This document shows positions 10,866-18,886 of a DNA stretch of 44,122 nt, in pieces. Made by a program: the position numbers and the translations under genes. Under the pieces are notes generated by a model. It saw only the letters and a list, made by a program, of their open reading frames with translations. It searched no databases and had not been told where the DNA came from. This DNA comes from Actinomycetes bacterium. GTDB taxonomy: Bacteria; Actinomycetota; Acidimicrobiia; Acidimicrobiales; RAAP-2. Position 1 is the first letter of the stretch, and each line of letters opens with the position of its first letter. The DNA is taken from the NCBI GenBank assembly GCA_021785695.1, contig JAJYEQ010000014.1, forward strand, positions 1 through 44,122, read 5' to 3'.

Positions 10866-11602
10866 TGGCCGAGGAGCGCGTCCAACGGGCCCTGGCACGC
10901 GCCGGCTACGGGTCGCGCCGAGCCTGCGAGCTGCTGATCAGCGCGGGGCGCGTGACCATCGACGCGCGCGTCGCGGTGCTGGGTGACCGCGTCGACGGGG
11001 CGCGCCAGGAGCTCCGCGTCGACGGACGCATCGCGCTGGTCGACCAGGAGTCGGTCTATCTGCTGCTCAACAAGCCCGTCGGCGTCGTCACCACGGCTAT
11101 GGATCCCCAGGGGCGCCAGACCGTGCTGGACCTGATCTCGAGCCCGGTGCGGGTCTTCCCGGTGGGTCGCCTGGACCGGGCGACCGAGGGCCTGCTGCTC
11201 TTGACCAACGACGGCCGCCTGGCGCACCTGCTCACCCACCCGAGCAGCCACGTGCCCAAGGAGTACCTGGTGCAGGTGAGCGGCGACCCGGCACCCGGCG
11301 CCATCCGCCGCCTGCGCGAGGGCGTCGAGCTCGATGACGGCGTCACCAGCCCGGCCCAGGTCAGCCGCGTCGCGCCGGGCGTGCTGCGCATCGTGATCCA
11401 CGAGGGACGCAACCGCCAGGTCCGCCGGATGTGCGCGGCCGTCGGCCACGACGTCCAGCGCCTGGTGCGCACGCGGATCGGGCCGATCCACGACGTCTCC
11501 TTGGCCCCGGGCGCGTGGCGCCCGCTGAGCGCCCTCGAGGTGCGTCGCCTGGTCGAGTCGGTTGGCCCCGTGGGGGACGCGCCTTCTACGATCGCCCCAT
11601 GA
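10865..11602 (+). CDS. rluB: 23S rRNA pseudouridine synthase, RluB family
   Basis: Isomerises uridine to pseudouridine in rRNA. The 245 residues hold an N-terminal S4 RNA-binding domain (VQRALARAGYGSRRACELLISAGRV) and a RsuA/RluB catalytic domain. The catalytic Asp lies in GRLDRATEGLLLLTNDG near 105, followed by KEYLVQV and EGRNRQVRRM. The GTG at 10865 overlaps the scpB stop by one base (TAGTG). The exact target uridine is inferred from the RluB-like context beside scpB. Confidence 0.92.
   Translation: MAEERVQRALARAGYGSRRACELLISAGRVTIDARVAVLGDRVDGARQELRVDGRIALVDQESVYLLLNKPVGVVTTAMDPQGRQTVLDLISSPVRVFPVGRLDRATEGLLLLTNDGRLAHLLTHPSSHVPKEYLVQVSGDPAPGAIRRLREGVELDDGVTSPAQVSRVAPGVLRIVIHEGRNRQVRRMCAAVGHDVQRLVRTRIGPIHDVSLAPGAWRPLSALEVRRLVESVGPVGDAPSTIAP
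11587..11592 (+). promoter_or_regulatory. Internal -10 box of aroH
   Basis: TACGAT, inside the 3' end of rluB, exactly 6 nt before the aroH ATG at 11599. It would allow aroH-tyrA-aroA to be transcribed apart from scpAB-rluB. Confidence 0.45.
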
Positions 11603-11967
11603 CGCAACGACTGCTCCGAGCGGTGCGGGGGGCGACGACCTGTGAGGCCAACACCGCCGAGGCCATTGGGGTCGTGACCGTCGAGCTGCTGGGCCAGCTG
11701 ATGGAGCGCAACGGGCTGGCCCACGACGACGTCGTCAGTGTGATCTTCACCACGTCGCCCGATCTGACCGCCGCCTTCCCGGCTACCGCCGCGCGCAGCA
11801 TCGGCTTCGGCGACGTGCCCCTGCTGTGCGCCTCGGAGATCGACGTCCCGGGCTCGATGCGGCGGTGCGTGCGCATCCTCCTACACGTCTACGCCGACCC
11901 GGCGGTGCCCATCCACCACGTCTACCTGCACGACGCCCGAGCCCTGCGCGATGACCTCCCCGAGTAG
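11599..11967 (+). CDS. aroH: Chorismate mutase, AroH type
   Basis: Converts chorismate to prephenate for tyrosine and phenylalanine. At 122 residues it matches the trimeric AroH fold. The family pattern is visible: RAVRGATTCEANT at the N-terminus, FTTSPDLTAAFPATAAR, then CASEIDVPGSMRRCVRIL and the C-terminal HHVYLHDARALRDDL. It overlaps rluB by 4 bp (ATGA) and tyrA by 17 bp, so chorismate mutase and prephenate dehydrogenase are translated side by side. Confidence 0.93.
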   Translation: MTQRLLRAVRGATTCEANTAEAIGVVTVELLGQLMERNGLAHDDVVSVIFTTSPDLTAAFPATAARSIGFGDVPLLCASEIDVPGSMRRCVRILLHVYADPAVPIHHVYLHDARALRDDLPE

Positions 11968-13027
11968 GCGCTACGCGCACGTCGTCGGCCTGGGACTGAT
12001 CGGTGGCTCGATCGCCCTGGCCCTGGGGGAGCGGGGCTGGAGCGTCACGGGAGACGATCGCGACGCGATCGCTGCCCAGAGCGCCCGCGCCCAGGGCATC
12101 GTCACGGGGCCCGAGCCGGTCCCGGCAACCGAGCTGGTGGTGATCGCGACCCCGGCGCGCGCCGTGGTGGGCGCCGCGCGGGAGATCCTGGCGCGCCTGG
12201 GCGGCGAGGCGGTGGTCGTCACCGATGTGGCCGGCGTGAAGGCGGGGATCGTCGGCGCCATCGCCGACCCGCGGTTCGTGGGTGGCCATCCGATGGCCGG
12301 CTCCGAGCAGCGCGGGCTGGCCGGCGCGCGCCGCGACATGTTCACCGGCTGCACGTGGGTGCTCACCCCCACGGCGGTCACGTCGCCCGAGCTCTACACC
12401 CGGGTCCACGGGGTGCTGCGCGAGCTGGGCGTCAACGTGATCGCGATGGCGCCCGACGACCACGACCGGCTCGTGGCCCTGGCCAGTCACGTGCCGCACC
12501 TGGTGGCCGGGGCCCTGATGAACCAGGCTGCCGCCGTCGCCGAGGAGGAGGTCGTCCTCTTACAGCTGGCCGCGGGCGGGTTCCGCGACATGACGCGCAT
12601 TGCCGCCGGGGACCCGGGGATCTGGCCCGACGTGCTCTTCGAGAACCGCGACGCCGTCGTGGGGGCCCTGGACTCCCTCCAGGCGCGCCTGGCCGACCTG
12701 CGCGAGACCATCGAGCGCGGCGACGGGGACCGGCTGGAAGATGCCCTGCGCCGCGCGGCCGTCTCCCGCCGCCACCTGCCGGGCCGGGCCCTGCGCGCCG
12801 ACCAGCTGGCCTACCTGCGCGTGCCGGTCTCGGACCGCCCGGGAGAGCTGGCCACCATCACGACGGCCGCCTCGGAGCTCGGCGTCAACATCTACGACAT
12901 CGAGATCGCCCACGGCATCGAGGGGGTGCGCGGCACCCTGCTGCTGGCCGTGGAGGCCGACCAGGTGGCGCTCCTGGCCGACGACCTGGCGCGCCGCGGG
13001 TTCACCGTGGGCCGCGAGGCGCCCTGA
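11951..13027 (+). CDS. tyrA: Prephenate dehydrogenase with C-terminal ACT domain
   Basis: Oxidatively decarboxylates prephenate to 4-hydroxyphenylpyruvate in tyrosine synthesis. The 358 residues start with a Rossmann dinucleotide loop GLGLIGGS (13-20). Substrate motifs GGHPMAGSE near 116 and SHVPHLVAGAL near 180 follow. From about residue 280 there is an ACT-like domain (AYLRVPVSDRPGELATITTAASELGVNI), which probably senses tyrosine for feedback control. It overlaps aroH by 17 bp and aroA by 1 bp. Confidence 0.94.
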   Translation: MTSPSRRYAHVVGLGLIGGSIALALGERGWSVTGDDRDAIAAQSARAQGIVTGPEPVPATELVVIATPARAVVGAAREILARLGGEAVVVTDVAGVKAGIVGAIADPRFVGGHPMAGSEQRGLAGARRDMFTGCTWVLTPTAVTSPELYTRVHGVLRELGVNVIAMAPDDHDRLVALASHVPHLVAGALMNQAAAVAEEEVVLLQLAAGGFRDMTRIAAGDPGIWPDVLFENRDAVVGALDSLQARLADLRETIERGDGDRLEDALRRAAVSRRHLPGRALRADQLAYLRVPVSDRPGELATITTAASELGVNIYDIEIAHGIEGVRGTLLLAVEADQVALLADDLARRGFTVGREAP

Positions 13028-14298
13028 TGCGCTGCGTGGAGCCGGCCGGGCGCCTGCGCGGGGCGGTAGAGGTGCCCGGGGACAAGAGCGCGTCGCACCG
13101 CGCGGTGCTGCTCAGCGCCCTCAGCGACGGCCCAAGTCGCATCGAGCACCTCTCGGGGGGCGAGGACGTCGCGCGGACCCTGGGGATCGTGCGGGCGCTG
13201 GGGGCCAGCGTCCACAGCGCCGGTGCCACCCTCGTCGTCAACGGGTCGGCGGGCCTGGCCCCGGCGCGCGCGGCCCTGGAGTGCGGGAACTCCGGCACGA
13301 CGATGCGCCTGGTCGCGGGCGTCGTGGCGACGATCACCGGGACGCACCGGCTGGTCGGCGACGCCTCGCTGTCGCGACGACCCATGGACCGCGTCGCCGT
13401 GCCGCTGCGGGCCATGGGCGCGGACCTCGAGGGCACCGGCGAGCACTGCAGCGCCCCGTTGCGGGTCGTGGGCCGCGATGTGCTCGTCGGCATCGACTAC
13501 ACGGTGCCCGTGCCCAGTGCCCAGGTCAAGTCGGCGATCCTGCTCGCCGGGCTCAACGCTCAGGGGCCGACGACGGTGCGCGAGGCCGTGCGCACGCGCG
13601 CGACGACCGAGTCGATGCTGCTGGCGGCCGGCGTGCGCGTCGACGTCGAGGACGTCGGGGCCGGAAGGCGGGTGCGCGTGTGGCCGGCCCGACCCCGCCC
13701 GCACGACTGGCGGATCCCGGCTGACCCGTCCCAGGCGGCGTTCTTCGCCGTCCTGGCCTGCATCCACCGCGACGCCTCCCTGGACATCCCGGACCTGGCC
13801 GACGAGCCCGAGCGCCTGGGCTTCGTGGCGGTGCTCGCCCGCATGGGCGGCGCGGTCACCCTGGCGCGAGGCGAGGGGCGTGCCGCCCTGCACGCGCGCA
13901 CCTCGACCCTGGGGGCGACCGAGGTGCACGCGGCCGAGATCCCCTCGGTCGACGAGGTGCCGGCCCTGACGGTCGCGGCGGCGGCGGCGACCGGGACGAC
14001 CGTCTTTCGCGACGTGGGAGAGCTCCGGGTCAAGGAGTCGGACCGCTTCGCCGCCAGTATCGCCCTGGCCCGGGCTCTGGGGGCGCGGGCGTGGGGCGAG
14101 GCCGACGACCTCTACGTCGAGGGGCTGGGCACGAGCCGGCGCTTCGCCCGCGTCGAGCTCGACGCCGGTCTCGACCACCGCATGGCGATGGCGGCCGCCG
14201 TGGCCGGCGTGGCCGGCGCCGGGGCCTGCGTGCGCGGTGCCGAGACCGTCGCCACGAGCTTTCCCACCTTCTTCGAGCGCCTGGAGGCACTCGCGTGA
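13027..14298 (+). CDS. aroA: 3-phosphoshikimate 1-carboxyvinyltransferase (EPSP synthase)
   Basis: Joins phosphoenolpyruvate and shikimate 3-phosphate in the shikimate pathway. The 423 residues show VPGDKSASHRAVLLSAL (about 16-32), the GNSGTTMRL PEP-site motif near 90, SRRPMDRVAVPL, PSAQVKSAILLAGL, PADPSQAAFFAVLA, VKESDRF and DHRMAMAAAVAG. The frame is open upstream, but the ATG at 13027, overlapping the tyrA stop (TGATG), gives the standard N-terminus. It overlaps cmk by 4 bp. Confidence 0.96.
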   Translation: MRCVEPAGRLRGAVEVPGDKSASHRAVLLSALSDGPSRIEHLSGGEDVARTLGIVRALGASVHSAGATLVVNGSAGLAPARAALECGNSGTTMRLVAGVVATITGTHRLVGDASLSRRPMDRVAVPLRAMGADLEGTGEHCSAPLRVVGRDVLVGIDYTVPVPSAQVKSAILLAGLNAQGPTTVREAVRTRATTESMLLAAGVRVDVEDVGAGRRVRVWPARPRPHDWRIPADPSQAAFFAVLACIHRDASLDIPDLADEPERLGFVAVLARMGGAVTLARGEGRAALHARTSTLGATEVHAAEIPSVDEVPALTVAAAAATGTTVFRDVGELRVKESDRFAASIALARALGARAWGEADDLYVEGLGTSRRFARVELDAGLDHRMAMAAAVAGVAGAGACVRGAETVATSFPTFFERLEALA

Positions 14299-14918
14299 GC
14301 CCGGACATCGTCGCCATCGACGGTCCGGGAGGCTCGGGCAAGTCGACGGTCGCCCGCACGCTGGCCCGGCGGCTGGGATGGGCGTACCTGGACACCGGCG
14401 CGATGTACCGCGCGGTGACCGCCGAGGTCCTCGCCCAGCGCGTCCCCGTCAACGACGAAGCGGCCGTGATCGCCCTCGCCGCGGCCGCCGTGATCGCCAC
14501 GACGCCGCGCGTGAGCATCAACGGTCGCGACGTGGAAGGCGAGATCCGCTCGGACCCGGTCAACGACCACGTCTCGGCGGTCGCGGCCATCCCCGGCGTG
14601 CGCGTGGCCATGGTCGAGCGCCAGCGGGCGTGGGCCGCGGCGCAGATGCGCGGCGCGGTGGTCGAGGGGCGCGACATCACCACGGTGGTCTTCCCGCACG
14701 CCACGCTGAAGGTGTACCTGACCGCCTCGTTCGCCGAGCGCGCCCGGCGCCGCGAGGACGAGAGCGCGCAGGCCCTGGGGCGCCGGGACACGGCCGATCA
14801 CGCCCGCGTCGTGTCGCCCCTGGTCCAGGCGGCCGACGCGGTGGTGATCGACACCACCAACCTGAGCGTCGAGACCGTTGTCGAGGAGATCGTGTCGTGT
14901 CTGAGAACGTCGAGCTGA
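14295..14918 (+). CDS. cmk: Cytidylate kinase
   Basis: Phosphorylates CMP and dCMP with ATP. The 207 residues carry the P-loop DGPGGSGKSTVAR near residue 10, then LDTGAMYRAVT, the CMP-binding region, VVEGRDITTVVFP near 120 and the lid RRREDESAQ. The C-terminus VVIDTTNLSVETVVEEI is typical. GTG 14295 overlaps the aroA stop (GTGA), and the 3' end overlaps plsC by 22 bp. aroA-cmk-plsC is a common order. Confidence 0.95.
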   Translation: MSPDIVAIDGPGGSGKSTVARTLARRLGWAYLDTGAMYRAVTAEVLAQRVPVNDEAAVIALAAAAVIATTPRVSINGRDVEGEIRSDPVNDHVSAVAAIPGVRVAMVERQRAWAAAQMRGAVVEGRDITTVVFPHATLKVYLTASFAERARRREDESAQALGRRDTADHARVVSPLVQAADAVVIDTTNLSVETVVEEIVSCLRTSS

Positions 14919-15562
14919 TCCTCAATCCGGCGCGCACGCCGCTCTACCGCGTGGCCGCCGCCCTCCTGTCGGGCCTCGGGCGCGTGCTCCTGCGCCCCCG
15001 GGTCACGGGCGCGTCCAACATCCCGGCGACCGGTCCGGTGCTGGTGGCCCCGGTCCACCGCTCCAACCTCGACTTCATGCTCACGCTGTTCATCTCACCG
15101 CGCAAGGTCTTCTTCATGGCCAAGGCCGAGCTCTTCGGCGTGCCCGTGCTCGGGACGGTCCTGCGCCATCTCGGGGCCTTCCCGGTCAACCGCGCGGCCG
15201 CCGACCGCGAGTCCCTGCGCCTGGCCGAGGAGGTCCTGCGCCGCGGTCACGCGCTGGTGATGTTCCCCGAGGGGACCCGCCGTGACGGGCCGCGCATCGG
15301 GGAGATCCTCGACGGGGCGATGTTCATCGCCAGCCGCACCGGCGCGCGCGTGGTGCCGGTAGGCATCGCCGGCAGCGACCAGGCTCTGCCCGCCAGCGCC
15401 CGCATGGTGCGGCCCGTGCGCGTCCACCTGGTCGTAGGACCGCCGATCGACCCGCCGCACGCCGAGGGTCGCGTGGCCCGCTCAGCGATCACGGCGGCCA
15501 CCGAGCAGCTGCGCGCGGGTCTGCAGTCAGCGCTCGACGGCGCGCTGCGCGCGCACGGCTAG
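14897..15562 (+). CDS. plsC: 1-acyl-sn-glycerol-3-phosphate acyltransferase family
   Basis: Membrane-associated acyltransferase of phospholipid synthesis. The 221 residues contain the HX4D motif HRSNLD near 55, AKAELF near 75, and FPEGTRRDG near 118 for binding the glycerol phosphate. An amphipathic or hydrophobic N-terminal part (YRVAAALLSGLGRVLL) fits membrane attachment. GTG 14897 is in frame and gives a standard length; the 22 bp overlap with cmk is long but normal for this window. The stop shares CTAG with the convergent glycosyltransferase. The acyl acceptor is not certain. Confidence 0.88.
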   Translation: MSENVELILNPARTPLYRVAAALLSGLGRVLLRPRVTGASNIPATGPVLVAPVHRSNLDFMLTLFISPRKVFFMAKAELFGVPVLGTVLRHLGAFPVNRAAADRESLRLAEEVLRRGHALVMFPEGTRRDGPRIGEILDGAMFIASRTGARVVPVGIAGSDQALPASARMVRPVRVHLVVGPPIDPPHAEGRVARSAITAATEQLRAGLQSALDGALRAHG

Positions 15563-16356
15563 CGCTCGCGCCACCAGGTGCCGAACACCACGCGCGCGTA
15601 GCGCACGCCGAAGAGCCAGTTGGTGCCCTTCTTGGTCTGCCCGGCCTGGCGGGGGTGCCAGACCGTCGGCACCTCGGCGGCGCGCCAGCCCCGCTTGAGA
15701 CAGGTGATGAGCAGCTCGGCCGTCTGGTACTGCTCCTGGCGCAGGCGGTCCACGACGTCGGCCAGCATGGCCACGCGCAGCGCGCGGTAGCCCGTCGAGG
15801 TGTCCGTCAGGTGCGCGCCGGTCATGCGGTTCATCACCAGCGAGAAGAAGCGCACGCCGAGCTTGCGGAAGCGGTCGGAGGTCTCGTCGACCCCGAGGCG
15901 GCGCGAGGCCACGACCAGGTCGGCCTCGTCGGCCAGCAGCGGACCGAGCAGGGAGGGGATCTCGGCCGGATCGTTCTGCCCGTCGGCGTCCAGGGTCACG
16001 ACGTGCTCCACGTGGCGCTCGATGCACCAGCGGTAGGTCACCCACAGGGCCACGCCGTGGCCCAGGTTCGAGGGGAACTCGATCACCACGACGCCGGGGA
16101 ACGAGCGGGCGATCTCGGCGGTGCGGTCGTGGCCCCCATCCACGACCACCAGGATGGTGTAGGGCTGGCCGTCGATGGTGGCCGGCATCTTCTCCAGCAC
16201 CGCGCCGATGGCGCCCTCCTCCTCGTAGGCGCACAGGGACGCGACGATGGGTTGGGCGACGATGTCGGGGTACTCGCGCTCGGCGCGCTCCAGCGCCTGG
16301 GCGATGACGTAGTCGCGCAGGCCCGCGAGCCGCCTCGATTCCAGGTCGTGGGCCAT
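15559..16356 (-). CDS. Family 2 glycosyltransferase (dolichol-phosphate mannose synthase-like)
   Basis: This 265-residue GT-A fold enzyme transfers a sugar from a nucleotide sugar, probably to a lipid carrier. It has IVASLCAYEEEGAIGAVLEKMP near 50, ILVVVDGGHDRTAEIA, the metal motif DADGQNDPAEI near 140 and TDTSTGYRALR near 200. There are no C-terminal membrane helices. The chosen ATG 16356 has GAGGAG (16361-16366) 4 nt upstream; an upstream in-frame ATG at 16404 has none. The gene ends on a CTAG shared with plsC. Acceptor and sugar are unknown; polyprenyl phosphate is the family's usual acceptor. Confidence 0.85.
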   Translation of the reverse strand: MAHDLESRRLAGLRDYVIAQALERAEREYPDIVAQPIVASLCAYEEEGAIGAVLEKMPATIDGQPYTILVVVDGGHDRTAEIARSFPGVVVIEFPSNLGHGVALWVTYRWCIERHVEHVVTLDADGQNDPAEIPSLLGPLLADEADLVVASRRLGVDETSDRFRKLGVRFFSLVMNRMTGAHLTDTSTGYRALRVAMLADVVDRLRQEQYQTAELLITCLKRGWRAAEVPTVWHPRQAGQTKKGTNWLFGVRYARVVFGTWWRER

Positions 16357-16402
16357 CGCACTCCTCTCGGTGGGCGCCCGAGCAGCGAGGGCGCGACCGC
16401 CC

Positions 16403-16408
16403 ATTCTA
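16403..16408 (-). promoter_or_regulatory. -10 box of the glycosyltransferase gene
   Basis: TAGAAT on the minus strand. It overlaps the ispH stop codon and would give a leader of about 40 nt ending in a GAGGAG ribosome site. Confidence 0.45.
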
Positions 16409-17461
16409 GTTCGCGGGGCTCGGCGCCCCGGAGCGTCGCCGGGGATCGAGGACCTCGGCGGCGGTGACGTCGCGATCCGTGGGCGAGCCGGCCTCCGCGC
16501 TGGGACGGCCGAAGCACGCGTCGAGGAAGGCGCCGAGCGCCCGCACCAGCTCGCGCAGCTCGGGCGGCGGGGGGAAGTACTCGTCCTCGTCGGTCGTGCG
16601 AACCACGTCGACCCCGTGGGCGGGCGCCAGCGTGGCGATGACCTCGTCGACCAGGTACTCGGGAGCCGACGCGCCCGCCGTCACCGCGATGACGCCCTCC
16701 AGGTCGTCGGGCAGCTCGGAGGCACCGTTCACGCGCAGCACGCGGCGCGCCGGGGACGCGGCGACCTTGGTCAAGGCGACCGTGTTCGAGGAGTTCGCCG
16801 AGCCGATGACCACGACGGCGTCGGCCTGGTGGGCGATCTCGCGGAGGGCCGCCTGGCGATTGGTGGTGGCAAAGCACAGGTCGCTGCGGTTGGGGACCCA
16901 GATGTCGGGGAACCGGTCGGTGATGGCGGCGCGCACGTCTTGCCACTCGTCGAGGCTGAGCGTGGTCTGGCTGAGCAGCGCCAGCGGACCGGCGAGATCG
17001 GGGAGCTCGGCGACGTCCTGGACGGTCTCGAGGAGCCGGACGGCCTCGGGCGCCACGGCCATGGTGCCCACCGCCTCCTCGTGGCCGTCGTGGCCGACGT
17101 ACAAGACGGTGTAGCCCTTACGAGCCCGGACCCTGAGCTCGTGGTGCACCTTGGTCACGAGCGGGCACACCGCATCGACCACCACGCGGCGATCCTGACG
17201 GGCGGCCTCGATCACCGAGGGTGGGGACCCGTGGGCGCTCAGCATCACCGGCGCGCCGGCCGGCACGGCCGCGATGTCGTCGACGAAGACGACGCCGAGG
17301 GAGCGGAAGTGGGCCACGACATGGCGGTTGTGGACGATCTCGTGGTAGCAGTACACCGGCGGCTCGAAGATGCGCACCATCCAGTCGAGGGCCTTGATGG
17401 CCTTCTCCACGCCCGCGCAGAAGCCGCGAGGCTCAGCCAGGAGCACGCGATCGACCGCCAC
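16406..17461 (-). CDS. ispH: 4-hydroxy-3-methylbut-2-enyl diphosphate reductase
   Basis: Iron-sulfur enzyme ending the MEP isoprenoid pathway by producing IPP and DMAPP. The 351 residues include the three cluster cysteines: PRGFCAGV (Cys 15), VVDAVCPLVTKVH and SDLCFATTNRQ. Substrate motifs GHDGHEE, SQTTLS and TAGASAPEYLV are also present. GTG 17461 is chosen because TAGGCT lies 7 nt upstream and the N-terminus then begins just before the usual VLLAEPRGFC; the frame is open much further upstream. The C-terminus carries about 35 extra residues rich in Pro, Ser and Arg beyond the usual end. Confidence 0.94.
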   Translation of the reverse strand: MAVDRVLLAEPRGFCAGVEKAIKALDWMVRIFEPPVYCYHEIVHNRHVVAHFRSLGVVFVDDIAAVPAGAPVMLSAHGSPPSVIEAARQDRRVVVDAVCPLVTKVHHELRVRARKGYTVLYVGHDGHEEAVGTMAVAPEAVRLLETVQDVAELPDLAGPLALLSQTTLSLDEWQDVRAAITDRFPDIWVPNRSDLCFATTNRQAALREIAHQADAVVVIGSANSSNTVALTKVAASPARRVLRVNGASELPDDLEGVIAVTAGASAPEYLVDEVIATLAPAHGVDVVRTTDEDEYFPPPPELRELVRALGAFLDACFGRPSAEAGSPTDRDVTAAEVLDPRRRSGAPSPAN

Positions 17462-17468
17462 GGACTCG

Positions 17469-17474
17469 AGCCTA
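17469..17474 (-). promoter_or_regulatory. -10 box of ispH
   Basis: TAGGCT on the minus strand, 7 nt before GTG 17461; leaderless geometry. Confidence 0.55.
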
Positions 17475-17512
17475 CCGAGGCGATCCTCGACTCTCGCCGA
17501 CGGGGTCGCCAC

Positions 17513-17518
17513 TAGGCT
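17513..17518 (+). promoter_or_regulatory. -10 box of the DUF512 gene
   Basis: TAGGCT, exactly 6 nt before GTG 17525. Same hexamer as the divergent ispH box. Confidence 0.6.
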
Positions 17519-17524
17519 GTCACA

Positions 17525-18886
17525 GTGACGACGGCCCGCATTGCCACGCTGTTGCCGGGCTCCCCGGCGGACCGCGCGGGGGCGCGCGTGGGCGACGAGC
17601 TGATCAGCGTCAATGGGCGCACGCCGACCGACATCATCGAGTACCAGCAGCTGATCGACGGACCCGACGTCCAGCTGGTGGTGCGCGCCACGGGTGCGGC
17701 CCTGGCACGCCGGCTCCACGTGGCCAAGGGACCCGGGGAGCCCCTCGGCCTGACCATCGACTCGGCGGTCTTCGACCGGATCCGCACCTGCGACAACCAT
17801 TGCACCTTCTGCTTCATCTACCAACTGCCCAAGGGCATGCGGCGGTCCCTCTACGTCAAGGACGACGACTACCGCCTCTCCTTCCTCTACGGCAACTACA
17901 CGACCCTGACGCGCTTCACCGAGCTGGACCTCGAGCGCGTCATCGACGAGCGGCTCTCCCCGCTCTACGTGTCGGTCCACACCACCGACCCGCGCCTGCG
18001 CGCCCGCCTGCTGCGCAACCCGCGCGGCGCGACCAGCCTGCGCTGGTTCGACGAGCTGCTGCGCGCCGGCGTGAGCGTGCACGCCCAAGTCGTCGTGTGC
18101 CCCGGCCTGAACGACGGTGACGCCCTCGAGCGCACGCTCCAGGACATCATCAGCCAGTATCCGCGGGTGGCCAGCGTCGCGCTGGTGCCGCTCGGGATCA
18201 GCCGGTTCTCCAGCGAGCCCGACCTGCGCAGCCACACCCCCGAGGAGGCCCGCCACGTGCTCGGGCTCCTCGACACCTACCGCGCCGTGGCCACCGAGGT
18301 CCTCGGACGGCCGATCTTCTACGCCAGCGACGAGTTCTACCTGGTCGCCGGCGCTGCGCTGCCGGCCGCCGACTTCTACGAGTCCCTCGACGAGGCCGAG
18401 AACGGCATTGGCATGTTCGCGTCGTTCGCCCGCAGCTTCGCCGAGCGCCGCCCGATGGCGACCCTGGGCAGCGGCTTCTTCCAGTCGGTCGACGGGGCGC
18501 CTGCCTGGGGTTACCGCGCGGCGCGCGGCCAGGCCGGCGCGCCCGCCTCGGGTCCCGTCCGCATCCTGACGGGCGAGTACGCCGCCCCGCTGCTGCGCGA
18601 GCTCCTCGGGGCCCACGGCTACGACTGCGAGGTGCTCGCCGTGCCCAACACCCATTTCGGCGGCAACATCAAGGTGAGCGGCCTGCTGACGGGCGAGGAC
18701 CTCACGAGCGTCCTGGCCTCCCAGCCCGCCGACGGGGTCTACGTGCTGCCCGACGTCACGCTCTCGGAGGGTCGATTCCTCGACGGCCTGAGTCCCGCCG
18801 ACCTGCCCCGGCCGGTGCGCACGGTGCCCACGAGCGGGCTGGCGCTGCGCGAGGCGCTCGATGAGTTAGTGGGGGCCGGCGCGTGA
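17525..18886 (+). CDS. DUF512 family radical-SAM-like iron-sulfur protein
   Basis: This 453-residue protein has three parts. An N-terminal PDZ-like domain (about 1-65) has the typical LLPGSPADRAGARVGDELISVNG. A cluster-binding segment CDNHCTFC (Cys 89, 93, 96) has CX3CX2C spacing like radical SAM enzymes, followed by FIYQLPKGMRRSLYVKDDDYRLSFLYGNY. The C-terminal DUF512 region contains a VPNTHFGGNIKVSGLLTG motif. The family is widespread but I know of no established reaction. The stop overlaps der by 4 bp, suggesting coupled expression with that ribosome-assembly GTPase. Confidence 0.88.
   Translation: MTTARIATLLPGSPADRAGARVGDELISVNGRTPTDIIEYQQLIDGPDVQLVVRATGAALARRLHVAKGPGEPLGLTIDSAVFDRIRTCDNHCTFCFIYQLPKGMRRSLYVKDDDYRLSFLYGNYTTLTRFTELDLERVIDERLSPLYVSVHTTDPRLRARLLRNPRGATSLRWFDELLRAGVSVHAQVVVCPGLNDGDALERTLQDIISQYPRVASVALVPLGISRFSSEPDLRSHTPEEARHVLGLLDTYRAVATEVLGRPIFYASDEFYLVAGAALPAADFYESLDEAENGIGMFASFARSFAERRPMATLGSGFFQSVDGAPAWGYRAARGQAGAPASGPVRILTGEYAAPLLRELLGAHGYDCEVLAVPNTHFGGNIKVSGLLTGEDLTSVLASQPADGVYVLPDVTLSEGRFLDGLSPADLPRPVRTVPTSGLALREALDELVGAGA

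Noticed and set aside
17462..18655. Apparent N-terminal extension of IspH to 749 residues
   Set aside because: The extra part is antisense to the DUF512 gene; the GTG at 17461 with its -10 box gives the normal IspH start.
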